Assembly: GCF_012927745.1 (NCBI RefSeq)
Contig: NZ_JABBKX010000009.1
Location: forward strand, 1 to 64,000
Reading direction: 5' to 3'
DNA: 64,000 nucleotides
Source: Neoroseomonas marina
Lineage (GTDB): Bacteria > Pseudomonadota > Alphaproteobacteria > Acetobacterales > Acetobacteraceae
Part shown: piece after piece, positions 7,558 through 17,217 of the stretch
How positions within the stretch are numbered: position 1 is the stretch's first letter
Layout: each line of letters starts with the position of its first letter
Position numbers and translations under genes: made by a program
The notes under the pieces: model-generated
What the model saw: the letters and a program-made list of their open reading frames with translations, nothing else
What the model was told of the DNA's origin: nothing
The model's database searches: none

Positions 7558-8928
7558 TCAGGCAGGCCCCGGCACGCCGACCTCGGCCAATGCCGTCTTC
7601 TGGCGTTCCGCAAGCTTCGCCTCGTCGAAATCGGCGATCAGCTCGTGGAACAGGTCGTGCCAGTTCACCTTGGCGCCAAGCCGCAGGAACACCGAGCCCA
7701 GCCCGATCGCCGCGCGGTCCATCAGCGGGAATTCCCGCGGCACCCGCACGCCGCCGGTACGCTTGAGGCCGGCATGGACCTGCTCGGCGATCTTCCGTCC
7801 GTAATTGGGGTCGTCGTTCACCTGGATGGGGCGCACGCGGTCATCGAGCAACGGCTCGTAGAGGAAGCGCGCCCACATGGTGAGCACTTCCATCGTCTCC
7901 CGCTTCAGGTCGCGGAAGCCCCAGATACGGTAGGCCTCGACCGCCTTGTCGAAATCGTCGTCGCGCACCGCCTCGTAGAGCATGATGACGCCGCCGATGA
8001 AGCTGGGCGGGAAGACCCGGATCACCCCGAAATCGAGCAGGTTGATCCCCCAGCCGTCATTGTCCGGCGCATCCCCGCGCACCTGGTAGTTGCCGAGATG
8101 CGGGTCGCCATGGATGACGCCGTAGCGGTAGAGCGGCACGTACCAGGCGCGGAACAGGGCGCGGGCATAGGCGGCGCGCTCCTCCTCGGGCGGATCCTCG
8201 TCGATGCGGGCCTGGATGGCGCGGCCGTCGAGCCAGGTCATCGTCAGCAGGCGGCGCGTGCAGAAATCCTGCACCGGCTCGGGCACCCGCACGCCGGGGA
8301 CGCCCTTCAGCATCAGGCCATACAGGCGCTGCTGCGCGGCTTCCCGCAGGTAGTCCAGTTCCTCCCGCAGCCGGTCCGACAGTTCGGCATAGGCTTCGTC
8401 GTTCTCGAGCGTCGGGTCCATCCGGCGATAGATTGCCATGGCGATCTTCAGCTGGCGGAGATCGGCCTCCACCACGGATGCCATGTCCGGATATTGCAGC
8501 TTGCAGGCGACGCGGCGCCCGTCCGGCAGCACCGCGCGGTGCACCTGGCCGAGCGAGGCGGCGGCCGCCGCTTCGCGCTCGAAGGAGGCGAAGCGCGTCT
8601 CCCAGGCCGGGCCGAGCTCGCTCGCCATGCGGCGGCGCACGAAGGGCCAGCCCATCGGCGGCGCATTCGCCTGCAGCGTGGCCAGTTCCTTCGCGTATTC
8701 CGGCGGCAGCGCGTCCGGCACGGTCGAGAGGAACTGCGCGACCTTCATCATCGGACCCTTGAGCCCGCCAAGGATGGCCTTGAGGTCCTCGGCATGCGCC
8801 GCGCTGTCCGCCTTCATGCCGAACAGGCGCTGGCCCGCGACGCGCGCGGCGATGCCGGTGACCGCGCCCGAGGTGCGCAGCATCCGCCGCGCCTCCCCGA
8901 ACAGCGTGCTGCCTTCGCGCTCAGCCAT
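7558..8928 (-). CDS. ABC1/UbiB-family atypical protein kinase
   Basis: A 456-residue member of the ABC1/AarF/UbiB family. The KxGQ-like motif reads KGPMMKVAQ (57-65), the Ala-rich nucleotide loop AAAASLGQVHRA (121-132), and a conserved Lys lies in ACKLQYP (143). The catalytic part has HGDPHLGN (273-280) and DFG (299-301). Relatives support ubiquinone synthesis or lipid homeostasis; this one lacks the two C-terminal membrane helices of true UbiB, so it is probably not UbiB itself. It overlaps the end of pepF by 8 bp and is co-transcribed with it. Confidence 0.88.
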   Translation of the reverse strand: MAEREGSTLFGEARRMLRTSGAVTGIAARVAGQRLFGMKADSAAHAEDLKAILGGLKGPMMKVAQFLSTVPDALPPEYAKELATLQANAPPMGWPFVRRRMASELGPAWETRFASFEREAAAAASLGQVHRAVLPDGRRVACKLQYPDMASVVEADLRQLKIAMAIYRRMDPTLENDEAYAELSDRLREELDYLREAAQQRLYGLMLKGVPGVRVPEPVQDFCTRRLLTMTWLDGRAIQARIDEDPPEEERAAYARALFRAWYVPLYRYGVIHGDPHLGNYQVRGDAPDNDGWGINLLDFGVIRVFPPSFIGGVIMLYEAVRDDDFDKAVEAYRIWGFRDLKRETMEVLTMWARFLYEPLLDDRVRPIQVNDDPNYGRKIAEQVHAGLKRTGGVRVPREFPLMDRAAIGLGSVFLRLGAKVNWHDLFHELIADFDEAKLAERQKTALAEVGVPGPA

Positions 8929-10759
8929 CCGCGCGCTCGAGCTCGTCGATGAAGCCGGAGATGACGTCGAGGCCCTTGGTCCAGAAGGCCGGGTCCGCGG
9001 CGTTCAGGCCGAAGGGCGCGAGCAGTTCCTTGTGCCGCTTGGTGCCGCCCGCGCGCAGCATGTCGAGGTACTTGGCCTCGAAATCCTTCACGCTGCCGTC
9101 GCGGTAGACGCCGTAGAGCGCGTTCACCAGGCAATCCCCGAAGGCATAGGCGTAGACGTAGAAGGGCGAGTGGATGAAGTGCGGGATATAGGCCCAGTAG
9201 ACGCCGTAGTCCGGGGTGAACTCGAAGGCGGGGCCGAGGCTTTCCGTCTGCACCTGCATCCACAGCTCGGCGATGCGCTCGGCCGAGAGCTCGCCCTTGC
9301 GGCGCTCGTCATGGAGCAGCGTCTCGAAGCGGTAGAAGGCGATCTGGCGGACCACCGTGTTGAGCATGTCCTCGACCTTGCCGGCGAGCATTGCCCGGCG
9401 GCGCTTCGGGTCGGTCTCGGCATCGAGCACGGCGCGGAAGGTCAGCATCTCCCCGAACACGGACGCTGTCTCGGCCAGGGTCAGCGGCGTCGAGGACATC
9501 AGGTAGCCTTGCGCGCCGGCGAGGATCTGGTGCACGCCATGGCCCAGCTCATGGGCCAGCGTCATCACGTCGCGCGACTTGCCGTGGTAGTTCAGCAGCA
9601 GATAGGGGTGCGCCGAGGGCACCGTCGGATGCGCGAAGGCGCCCGAGGCCTTGCCCGGCCGCAGCGCGGCGTCGATCCACGGCTTGTCGAAGAAGCGCCG
9701 GCCGATCGCGGCGAGTTCCGGGCTGAAGGCGGCGTAGGAGTTGAGCACGCGCTCCACCGCCTCGTGCCACGGGATGCGGCGGTCATCCTCGTCCGGTAGC
9801 GGCGCGTTGCGGTCCCAGTGCTGCATGATAGGCAGCCCGAGCCACTTCGCCTTCATGCCGTAGTAGCGATGCGACAGGCGCCCATAGTTCGAGGTGACGG
9901 CGGAGACGAGCGCGTCCACCACCTCGTCCTCGACCATGTTGGAGCGGTTCCGGTAGGAGCCCGGGCGCGGATAGTGGCGCCACTTGTCCTCGATCTCCTT
10001 GTCCTTCGCCAAGGTGTTGGTGATCAGCGAGAACAGCCGCACCCGCTCCCCGAAGGCGGCCGACACGCCCTTCGCCGCCGCCTCGCGCTTCGAGCGGTCG
10101 CGGTCGGAGAAGCGGTTCAGCGCGGCGGAGACGGTGAGTTCCTCCTCGCCGACCTTCACCTTCATGTTGGCGATGGTCTCGTCGAACAGCCGGTTCCAGG
10201 CGGAGGCCCCGGCGACTTCCTTCTCGTGCAGCAGCTTCTCGACCTCGTCAGACAGCTGGTGCGGGCGGAAGACGCGCAGGTCGCGCAGCCAGGGCCGCCA
10301 CCGACGCAGCGCCTCGGATCCACCGGCCTTGGTCTCGAGGAGATGGTCCTCGAGCCGGTTCACCTCGAGGGTGAAGAACAGCAGGTGCGAGGAGATGTTC
10401 GTCACCCGCTCCTGCATCGTCTGGTAGAAGCGGCCATTGGCCGGATCCTGCGCGTCGCCGCTGAAGACCAGGCCGGCATAGGAGGTGACGCGGCCGAGCC
10501 GCTCCCACAGCCCCTCGTAATCCGCGATGCCCTGAGCGAGAACGTCGCCGGTCAGCCCGGCGAGGCGCCCCTGGTAGCGCGTCTCGAAGGCGCGGGCCTC
10601 GGCCTCGGCGCGGTCGAGGTCGGCTGCCAGCCGCGGGTCGTCCGGCGCGGCGTAGAGGTCCGAGAGGTCCCAGACGGGCAGCGCCGCGTCCGCGGCGGCA
10701 GCGCGGTCGAGGGGGGCGCGGGCGGGGGTCGGAAGGGCGATCGTGCTCACGTGGCCCAT
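8921..10759 (-). CDS. pepF: M3-family oligoendopeptidase F
   Basis: A cytoplasmic zinc metallopeptidase of about 612 residues that trims short peptides. The zinc motif HELGH is at residues 403-407 within TLAHELGHGVHQ, with the downstream Glu in LTLAETASVFGEM, as required for M3 enzymes. The N-terminal half is the helical M3 propeptide-like domain. The start is uncertain: ATG 10759 is used here, but TTG 10768 and GTG 10750 (giving MSTIALP) are in frame and none has a strong Shine-Dalgarno sequence. It precedes the ABC1 kinase gene with an 8-bp overlap. Confidence 0.9.
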   Translation of the reverse strand: MGHVSTIALPTPARAPLDRAAAADAALPVWDLSDLYAAPDDPRLAADLDRAEAEARAFETRYQGRLAGLTGDVLAQGIADYEGLWERLGRVTSYAGLVFSGDAQDPANGRFYQTMQERVTNISSHLLFFTLEVNRLEDHLLETKAGGSEALRRWRPWLRDLRVFRPHQLSDEVEKLLHEKEVAGASAWNRLFDETIANMKVKVGEEELTVSAALNRFSDRDRSKREAAAKGVSAAFGERVRLFSLITNTLAKDKEIEDKWRHYPRPGSYRNRSNMVEDEVVDALVSAVTSNYGRLSHRYYGMKAKWLGLPIMQHWDRNAPLPDEDDRRIPWHEAVERVLNSYAAFSPELAAIGRRFFDKPWIDAALRPGKASGAFAHPTVPSAHPYLLLNYHGKSRDVMTLAHELGHGVHQILAGAQGYLMSSTPLTLAETASVFGEMLTFRAVLDAETDPKRRRAMLAGKVEDMLNTVVRQIAFYRFETLLHDERRKGELSAERIAELWMQVQTESLGPAFEFTPDYGVYWAYIPHFIHSPFYVYAYAFGDCLVNALYGVYRDGSVKDFEAKYLDMLRAGGTKRHKELLAPFGLNAADPAFWTKGLDVISGFIDELERADG

Positions 10760-10835
10760 ATAGGCCAAACGGGAGCATGGCCAAGCGCTTCCGCGCCCCT
10801 TACACCGTTACGCGATCAAGACCGGGGGAGGCACG

Positions 10836-12560
10836 ATGCCGAAGTCGCAGCGGAACTGGCCGACGCTGCCGGCCATGATGCTGGCGCTGGCCGCCGAATG
10901 GGCGGACCGCCCGCTGTTCCGTTACTGGCAGGGGGGTGCCTGGCAATCCCTGCGCTGGGGCGATTTCGCGCTGCGCGTGGCCTCGGTCGCCGCGTTCCTG
11001 CGCGCCAAGGGGGTCGGGCCGGGCGACCGGGTGATGCTGGTCAGCGAGAACCGGCCGGAATTCCCGATCGCCGACACCGCCATCATGGCGATCGGCGCGG
11101 TCACGGTGCCGACCTACACGACCAACCTCGCCGGAGACCACGCCCACATCCTGCGCGATTCGGGGGCGCGGACGGCGATCGTGTCGACCCGCCGGCTGGC
11201 CGAGAAGGTGCTGGAAGGCGCGGCATTGGCGAACGGGCTCGACCTGCTGATCACCTTCGAGGATCCGCCCACCGATGCCGGCCTCCTCGCCCATGGCTGG
11301 GCCGAGGCGATCGCGACCCCGGGCGACGTCGCCGCCCTGCATGCCGAGGCCGAGGCCGGCCCGACCGACAGCCTGGCCTGCCTGATCTACACCTCGGGCA
11401 CCGGCGGGCTGCCGAAGGGGGTGATGCTGCCGCACCGCGCGCTGCTCGCGAACCGCGCCGGGGTGGTGCCGCTGGCGGACCGGCTGGGCCTCAAGGGCAA
11501 GCCCTATCTCTCCTTCCTGCCGCTGTCGCATTCCTATGAGCACACCGTGGGCGGGTTCCTGCTCCCCTCGGTCGGCATGGAGGTGGTCTATTCGCGTGGC
11601 GCCGACCGGCTTTCCCATGAGCTGGCCGAGATCAAGCCCGCGGTCCTGACCGCCGTGCCGCGCCTGTTCGAGGTGCTGCGCGGGCGCATCCTGCTGGGGC
11701 TGGAGAAGGAGACGCCCTTCAAGCGGCGCCTGTTCGACCGGACGGTGGAGCTCGGCCTGCGGAAGATGGACGGGCCGCCGCTCGGCCTGTTCGAGAAGCT
11801 GCAGGACCTGGTGCTGGACCGGCTGGTGCGGACCAAGACGCGGGCGCGCTTCGGTGGGGAATTGCTGGCGATGGTCTCGGGCGGGGCGCGGCTCGATCCG
11901 GACCTCTCGGGCTTCTTCCTCGCCCTTGGCCTGCCGGTGTTGCAGGGCTACGGCCAGACCGAGGCCGGGCCGGTCGTCTCGGTGAACCTGCCCTGGGCCA
12001 ACCGCCGCCACACCGTCGGCCCGCCGCTGCAGGGGGTGGAGTTGCGCATCGCCGAGGATGGCGAGGTGCTGGTGCGCGGCGACCTTGTCATGACCGGCTA
12101 TTGGAACAATCCCGAGGCCACGGCCGCGGCCTTCCGCGCGCCGAACGGCGAGACCGACAACTGGCTGCACACCGGCGATGTCGGCGTCCTCGAGGACGGC
12201 TACCTGCGCATCACCGACCGCAAGCGGGACTTCATCAAGACACTGGGCGGCGACATGGTGAGCCCGGCCAAGGTGGAATCCCTGCTGATGGCGGAACCCG
12301 AGGTCCACCAGGCGGTGGTCGCGGGCGAAGGTAGGCCCGGTATCGTCGCCCTGGTCGTACCGGCGGACGGCATGGCCGACAAGGTCGCCGAGGCGGTGCG
12401 CCGGGTGAACGGGAAGCTCGCGACCATCGAACGCATCCGCCACTTCGCGGTGACCGAGCCCTTCACCATCGACAACGGCCTCCTCACGCCGACGATGAAG
12501 GTGAAGCGCCGCGCGGCGATCGAGGCGCGCACCGGGGAGTTCGAACGCCTCTGGGGCTGA
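10836..12560 (+). CDS. Long-chain acyl-CoA synthetase (AMP-binding ligase)
   Basis: A 574-residue member of the adenylate-forming family that activates fatty or other carboxylic acids as acyl-AMP and then acyl-CoA. The P-loop YTSGTGGLPKG is at 185-195, GYGQTEAGP is the acyl-adenylate motif, and WLHTGDVGVLEDGYLRITDR with KTLGGDMVSPAKVE are the hinge and C-terminal motifs. The layout is that of FadD/FAA1-type ligases. GGGGGAGG lies 5 bases before the ATG. It starts a rightward run with the CoA-transferase and esterase, 40 bp ahead of the first of these. Confidence 0.9.
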   Translation: MPKSQRNWPTLPAMMLALAAEWADRPLFRYWQGGAWQSLRWGDFALRVASVAAFLRAKGVGPGDRVMLVSENRPEFPIADTAIMAIGAVTVPTYTTNLAGDHAHILRDSGARTAIVSTRRLAEKVLEGAALANGLDLLITFEDPPTDAGLLAHGWAEAIATPGDVAALHAEAEAGPTDSLACLIYTSGTGGLPKGVMLPHRALLANRAGVVPLADRLGLKGKPYLSFLPLSHSYEHTVGGFLLPSVGMEVVYSRGADRLSHELAEIKPAVLTAVPRLFEVLRGRILLGLEKETPFKRRLFDRTVELGLRKMDGPPLGLFEKLQDLVLDRLVRTKTRARFGGELLAMVSGGARLDPDLSGFFLALGLPVLQGYGQTEAGPVVSVNLPWANRRHTVGPPLQGVELRIAEDGEVLVRGDLVMTGYWNNPEATAAAFRAPNGETDNWLHTGDVGVLEDGYLRITDRKRDFIKTLGGDMVSPAKVESLLMAEPEVHQAVVAGEGRPGIVALVVPADGMADKVAEAVRRVNGKLATIERIRHFAVTEPFTIDNGLLTPTMKVKRRAAIEARTGEFERLWG

Positions 12561-12600
12561 GGCGCTGGACGCGCGGCGCGGGCGGGTGGAGGCTCGGCGC

Positions 12601-13995
12601 ATGACGACCTCCCCTTCCGATGCGCTCGACGCGCTGTGGCGCCTGGCCGGTCTCGGTCCGGCGGCCATGCCGCCCGCACGCCTGACCGGCGCCGATCCGC
12701 TCCAGCCCTCCACCTTCGCGGTCGGCACCTCGGCCGTGGCGAGCATCGCCGCCGCGGGCGCGGCCGCCGCGGCAATCCACCAGGCGCGCGGCGGGCCGGC
12801 GCAGCAGGTGGCGGTCGACATGGCCCATGCGCTGACCGAGTTCCATTCCGAGCGCCACCTGCGCGTCGACGGGCGCGAGGTGCATGAGGGCTGGGACCGC
12901 ATCGCGGGGCTGCATCCCTGCGGCGACGGGCGCTGGATCCGCCTGCACACGAATTTCCCGCACCACCGGGACGCGGTGCTGCGGGTGCTCGGCTGCGACT
13001 ACGACCGCGAGGCGGTGACGCGCGCCCTCGGCGCCTGGAGGGCCGAGGAGGCGGAGAGCGCGATCTACGCCGCCGGCGGCGTCGCGACCATGACGCGCAG
13101 CCTGGATGAATGGGCCGCCTCGCCGCAGGGACAGGCGGCGGGGTCCCTGCCGGCCGTCGTGATCGAGCGCATCGGGGATGCGCCGCCCACGCCGCTGCCG
13201 CCGCTCGCCGCGCGACCTTTGGAAGGCCTCCGCGTGCTCGACCTGACCCGCGTCATTGCGGGGCCGGTCGCCGGGCGGACGCTGGCGGCGCATGGGGCGG
13301 AGGTGCTGCACGTCACCAGCCCGACCCTCCCCAGCCTGCCGCCGCTGGTGATGGACACCGGGCGAGGCAAGCGCTGCACGGCGCTCGACCTGCGCGACCC
13401 TATGCAGGCGGCGACGCTGCAGAGCCTCGCGGGCCAGGCCGACATCTTCCTGCAGGGCTACCGCCCGGGTGCGATCGCCGGGCTCGGATTCACGCCGGAG
13501 GCGCTGGCGGCACTGAAGCCGGGCATCATTTGCGTGTCGCTATCGGCCTTCGGGCATCTCGGGCCCTGGGCCGGGCGGCGCGGCTTCGACTCCCTCGTGC
13601 AGAACGCGGACGGCATCAACGACGCCGAAGGCCTCGCGGGCGGCGAGGCGAAGCCGCGCCCCCTGCCCTGCCAGGCGCTCGATCATGCCTCCGGCTACCT
13701 GCTCGCCTTCGGCGCCATGGCGGCGCTGCTGCGCCGCGCGACCGAGGGCGGGTCCTGGCTGGTACGCGTCTCGCTCGCCGGCACGGGGGAGTGGATCAAG
13801 CGGCTCGGGCGGGTCGAGGGCGGGCTGGCGGCGCCGGGCATCGCCGACATCGCGCCCTTCCTCGAGGAGAGCGACAGCGGCTACGGCCGCATGACGGCGG
13901 TGCGGCACGCGGCGATGCTGTCCGCGACGCCCGCGCATTGGGCGCTGCCGTCGATGCCGCTCGGCAGCCATCCGCCGGCCTGGCAGGGTTCGTGA
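12601..13995 (+). CDS. Family III CoA-transferase (CaiB/BaiF type)
   Basis: A 464-residue CoA-transferase that should move CoA between an acyl-CoA donor and a carboxylic acid. The C-terminal half has the classic GLRVLDLTRVIAGPVAGRTLA, DIFLQGYRPGAIAGLGF and GFDSLVQ; Asp361 (ALDHASGYLLAFGAM) is the likely catalytic aspartate. The N-terminal half is the repeated partner domain. GGAGG at 12588-12592 supports ATG 12601 over an in-frame GTG 15 bases upstream. The stop overlaps the next start as GTGA. Its substrate is not predictable. Confidence 0.88.
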   Translation: MTTSPSDALDALWRLAGLGPAAMPPARLTGADPLQPSTFAVGTSAVASIAAAGAAAAAIHQARGGPAQQVAVDMAHALTEFHSERHLRVDGREVHEGWDRIAGLHPCGDGRWIRLHTNFPHHRDAVLRVLGCDYDREAVTRALGAWRAEEAESAIYAAGGVATMTRSLDEWAASPQGQAAGSLPAVVIERIGDAPPTPLPPLAARPLEGLRVLDLTRVIAGPVAGRTLAAHGAEVLHVTSPTLPSLPPLVMDTGRGKRCTALDLRDPMQAATLQSLAGQADIFLQGYRPGAIAGLGFTPEALAALKPGIICVSLSAFGHLGPWAGRRGFDSLVQNADGINDAEGLAGGEAKPRPLPCQALDHASGYLLAFGAMAALLRRATEGGSWLVRVSLAGTGEWIKRLGRVEGGLAAPGIADIAPFLEESDSGYGRMTAVRHAAMLSATPAHWALPSMPLGSHPPAWQGS

Positions 13996-15083
13996 CGGCG
14001 GCGGGCGATCCCGCCGGCGGCGCGCTCGTCGGCTTGATCCAGGCGAGCCTCAACGGGATCGCCCGGCTGGAGGCCGGAGCCCGGCGGGTCGATCCCGAGA
14101 CCATCTTCGACCTGATCGCCGGCTTCGATGGCGCGGATGCGGAGGTTGCGGAGGCGCTGGCGCTCTCCCGCGCGACGGATTGGCCGGAACGGCTCGGCCC
14201 CGTCCGCGCCTGCGTCGAAGCTTCGGCGGAAGCCGCGGCGCAGGGCCTCGCCGCCCTGGCGCGCGCTGGCGAGGCGCCCGACCCGCTGCGTGCCGCCGGG
14301 CGCGCCTTCCGCGCCGCGCCGCGCGCGAGCGAGGCGATCTACCCGCTCGCCCCCTTCGTCACGCTGGTCAGCGACGCTTTCCTCACCCCGGCCGCGCGGA
14401 CGGACGAGGCCCTGCGCGCGCGGATCGCCGCCACGCCCCCGGGGCGGGAGGGCACCGGGACGATGCATCTCGGCGGCCCGCCGGGCACGCGCGGCGGTGC
14501 GGCCGTCTACATCCCCGAATACCTGGCCGAGGACGAACCCGCGCCGCTGGTCGTCGCGCTGCATGGCGGCAGCGGGAACGGGCGGGACTTCCTCTGGACC
14601 TGGCTGAGGGATGCGCGCAGCCGCGGCTGCATCCTCATCGCGCCGACCGCGGCGGGGGACACCTGGGCGCTCGGCGAGCCCGCGATCGACGGGGCGCACA
14701 TCGCCGCCACGATCGACGCCATGGCGCAGCGCCGCGCCATCCATCCGACGCGGCGCCTGCTCACCGGCATGAGCGACGGCGGCACCTTCACCTACACCTA
14801 TGGCCTTGGGGCCGGGTGCGGCTTCAGCCACCTCGCGCCGGTCGCGGCGGCGTTCAACCGCTTCATCATGGGCTTCGCCGATGCGGAACGCCTTGCCGGC
14901 CTGCCCATCCGCATCGTCCACGGCGCGCAGGACTGGATGTTCCCGGTCGAGACCGCGGAGGCCGCCGCGCGCGCCCTGGCAGCCGCCGGCGCGCGCGTGG
15001 ACTTCGAACCGATCGAGGACCTCGCGCACGCCTATCCGCGCGAGGCGAATGCGCGGATCCTCGACTGGTTCCTGGCGGGCTAG
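13992..15083 (+). CDS. Alpha/beta hydrolase, PHB depolymerase/phospholipase-like esterase
   Basis: A 363-residue hydrolase read in a different frame from the CoA-transferase and starting at a GTG that overlaps its stop. Residues 1-170 are an Ala-rich helical region of unknown role. The catalytic domain has HGGSGNGRDF (oxyanion region), the nucleophile elbow GMSDGG with Ser261, an acid in HGAQDWMFP and the His in LAHAYPREAN. No signal peptide is seen, so it should act in the cytoplasm. Translational coupling suggests it works on the product or substrate of the CoA-transferase. The last four bases overlap the convergent dioxygenase gene. Confidence 0.85.
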   Translation: MTAAGDPAGGALVGLIQASLNGIARLEAGARRVDPETIFDLIAGFDGADAEVAEALALSRATDWPERLGPVRACVEASAEAAAQGLAALARAGEAPDPLRAAGRAFRAAPRASEAIYPLAPFVTLVSDAFLTPAARTDEALRARIAATPPGREGTGTMHLGGPPGTRGGAAVYIPEYLAEDEPAPLVVALHGGSGNGRDFLWTWLRDARSRGCILIAPTAAGDTWALGEPAIDGAHIAATIDAMAQRRAIHPTRRLLTGMSDGGTFTYTYGLGAGCGFSHLAPVAAAFNRFIMGFADAERLAGLPIRIVHGAQDWMFPVETAEAAARALAAAGARVDFEPIEDLAHAYPREANARILDWFLAG

Positions 15084-16150
15084 GCCGCGATCGCGCTCAC
15101 GCCGGGCACCGCGCCGCCGCGCAGCGCGCCCGGTTCGGTGCGGCCCCACTGGACGCGATGGCCTTCCGGCAGCGCGCGGCTTTCCGGCACGGCAAGCCAG
15201 ATGCGCTGCAGCACGCGATGCTTCCCGCTCGTCGCGTCGTCCGCGTAGGCGGTGCGGCCGTGATAGGTGACGTGCTGGTTCAGCAATTGGATGTCGCCCG
15301 GCGTGAAGGGCGCCTCGGCGCAGAGCGCGTCGGCCAGCGCGGCGAGCATGTCCATCGCCTCGACCTGCACGGGCTCGAGGGGCGGCACGCCCGGCTGGTC
15401 ATGCGCCATCTCGACATAGGTGCGCGAGTACTGGCTGGTGAACGCACCGCCCGGACCGCGCGCGAAGACCGGCATGCGGAAGACGCGGTCGCTGTGGCCC
15501 ACGCCTTCCTCGTCCGCCGGGCGCATGCGCCAGAAATCCTGGTACAGCACGCGCAGCAGGTCCGGCCGCCGGCGCGCCATCTCGTCATGGATCGCGACCG
15601 TCGAGACGACACGGGAGACGCCGCCCTCGATCCCGTTGGACGCGCAGAGCAGCGCCAGCACGTCGCATTTGTCGGTATGGAAGCGCAGCGGTCCGGTCGA
15701 GCGGGACCGCGCGCGCGCCGAAGGCACCGGCCCGCTGCCGTCGCCGGTCACGGCGATGCCCTTGCCGGTCTCGTCCTTCACCTCGGCGAGCACCTCCCCG
15801 GTCGTGTTCTGCAGCAGCGGCGTGCCGATGTTGCAGGCCAGGCCCCAGAACAGGCGCTTCAGGTCGTCGGTCGCGATGCGATCGACCGGCAGGCCAGACA
15901 GGCGCACCACGCCGGCGCCATGTTCCAACTCCCGACCGACCTCGGCCAGCAGGGGCGCCAGCGCGGGGATGGCGAAGCCTTCGCGGCCGAAGCGCGGCGG
16001 GGCGCGGCCGGCGTCCCGCACGGACGCCGTCGCGGCCTCCAGCGCGGCGATCTCCTCGGCGGTCAGCCGCCGCGGCCAGAAGCCGCGGGTGGCGAGTTCG
16101 GCGCCGCGCCAGGCGACGGCGCCACCGATCGGGGCGATGGTCTCGGTCAT
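15080..16150 (-). CDS. TauD/TfdA-family Fe(II)/2-oxoglutarate-type dioxygenase
   Basis: A 356-residue oxygenase. The iron facial triad is visible as His158 and Asp160 (FHTDKCD) and His297 (NQHVTYHGRTAY), with a C-terminal Arg region (HRVLQRIWLAVPESRALP) that should bind the co-substrate carboxylate. Relatives hydroxylate taurine, chlorophenoxyacids, carnitine precursors and many small acids, so the substrate is open. An AGGGA precedes the ATG. It follows the Bug receptor gene by 11 bp, which suggests that the receptor delivers its substrate. Confidence 0.87.
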   Translation of the reverse strand: MTETIAPIGGAVAWRGAELATRGFWPRRLTAEEIAALEAATASVRDAGRAPPRFGREGFAIPALAPLLAEVGRELEHGAGVVRLSGLPVDRIATDDLKRLFWGLACNIGTPLLQNTTGEVLAEVKDETGKGIAVTGDGSGPVPSARARSRSTGPLRFHTDKCDVLALLCASNGIEGGVSRVVSTVAIHDEMARRRPDLLRVLYQDFWRMRPADEEGVGHSDRVFRMPVFARGPGGAFTSQYSRTYVEMAHDQPGVPPLEPVQVEAMDMLAALADALCAEAPFTPGDIQLLNQHVTYHGRTAYADDATSGKHRVLQRIWLAVPESRALPEGHRVQWGRTEPGALRGGAVPGVSAIAA

Positions 16151-16161
16151 GGGCGTTCCCT

Positions 16162-17139
16162 TCAGTTCACGCTGATGCCGCGCTCGCGGATGATCGTCGC
16201 CCAGCGGGCGCTTTCGGCCGCGATGCGCTCGGCGAAGCCGGCACGGGTGTTGGGCAGGTAGACCAGTCCCTGCTCGGCCAGGAATTGCTGCATGTCGGGC
16301 CGCTGCGCGACCTCTGTGTAGACGGCGTACAGCCGGTCCAGCACCGCATCGGGCGTTCGTGCCGGCGCGATCACCGCATACCAGGTCGAGACTTCGATGC
16401 CCGGCTGGCCGGCCTCGGCCAGCGTCGGCACCTCGGGCAGTTGCGGCACGCGCGTCGGCGTGGTGACGGCGAGCGCGCGCACGCGCCCGTCGCGGATCGC
16501 GGGCAGGATGGTGGGCAGCGTCTCGAACATCGCCTGGATGTCGTTCGCGAGCAGCGCGATCAGGCTGTCGGTGTTGCCGCGATAGGGCACGTGCTCCATG
16601 GCGATGCCGTCGCGCTGCCTGAACATCTCGAAGATCAGGTGCTGCGCCGTGCCGATGCCGACCGATCCGTAGTTCAGCCGACCGGGCCGCGCCTTCGCGA
16701 GCGCGATGAGGTCCGCCACCGATTGCGCCGGCAGGTCCTTGTTCACCACGAGCACGAGCGGGGAGGCCGCGAACATCGTCACCGGCGCGAGGTCCCGCGC
16801 CACGTCGAAGGGCATGTCGCGGTACAGGTTGGGGAAGATCGTCAGCGGCCCGAGATTGCCCATGCCGATCACGTAGCCGTCCGGCGCGGCGCGCGCGACC
16901 TCGGCCACGCCGATCCGCCCGCCCGCGCCCGGCCTGAAGTCGTTGACGACGGTCTGGCCGAGGGCCGCGCCGACGCGGTCGTTGAAGGCCCGCGCGATCA
17001 GGTCGTTCAGCCCGCCCGGCGGCCAGGGAACCACGAAGCGGATCGGCCGCGCGGGCCAGGGTGCCTGGGCATGGGCGGCGGGGGCCGCGGCGGCGAGGCC
17101 GAGCAGCGCCGGCAGGGCGCGACGGCTGGTCTGGAACAT
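16162..17139 (-). CDS. Bug-type tripartite tricarboxylate transporter receptor (TctC family)
   Basis: A 325-residue periplasmic solute-binding protein. The signal peptide covers about residues 1-24 (LGLAAAAPAAHAQA). The conserved segment PIRFVVPWPPGGLNDLIARA and the DFRPGAGGRIGVAEVARAAPDGY region are hallmarks of the Bug family, which binds small carboxylates for TctAB or works as a sensor. No TctA/TctB membrane genes are in the window, as is common for orphan Bug receptors. It heads a two-gene operon with the dioxygenase. Confidence 0.9.
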   Translation of the reverse strand: MFQTSRRALPALLGLAAAAPAAHAQAPWPARPIRFVVPWPPGGLNDLIARAFNDRVGAALGQTVVNDFRPGAGGRIGVAEVARAAPDGYVIGMGNLGPLTIFPNLYRDMPFDVARDLAPVTMFAASPLVLVVNKDLPAQSVADLIALAKARPGRLNYGSVGIGTAQHLIFEMFRQRDGIAMEHVPYRGNTDSLIALLANDIQAMFETLPTILPAIRDGRVRALAVTTPTRVPQLPEVPTLAEAGQPGIEVSTWYAVIAPARTPDAVLDRLYAVYTEVAQRPDMQQFLAEQGLVYLPNTRAGFAERIAAESARWATIIRERGISVN

Positions 17140-17217
17140 CGGCGGGCGGGCCCTCGCGGCGCTCTTGAAGATGGCCGGAGCCTCCGCCGCCCGGCGCGGC
17201 CGGTCAAGACAGGCCGA

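Noticed and set aside
7558-8928. Annotation as ubiB
   Set aside because: The family motifs fit ABC1/AarF broadly, but the C-terminal membrane helices of UbiB are missing and no ubi genes adjoin it.
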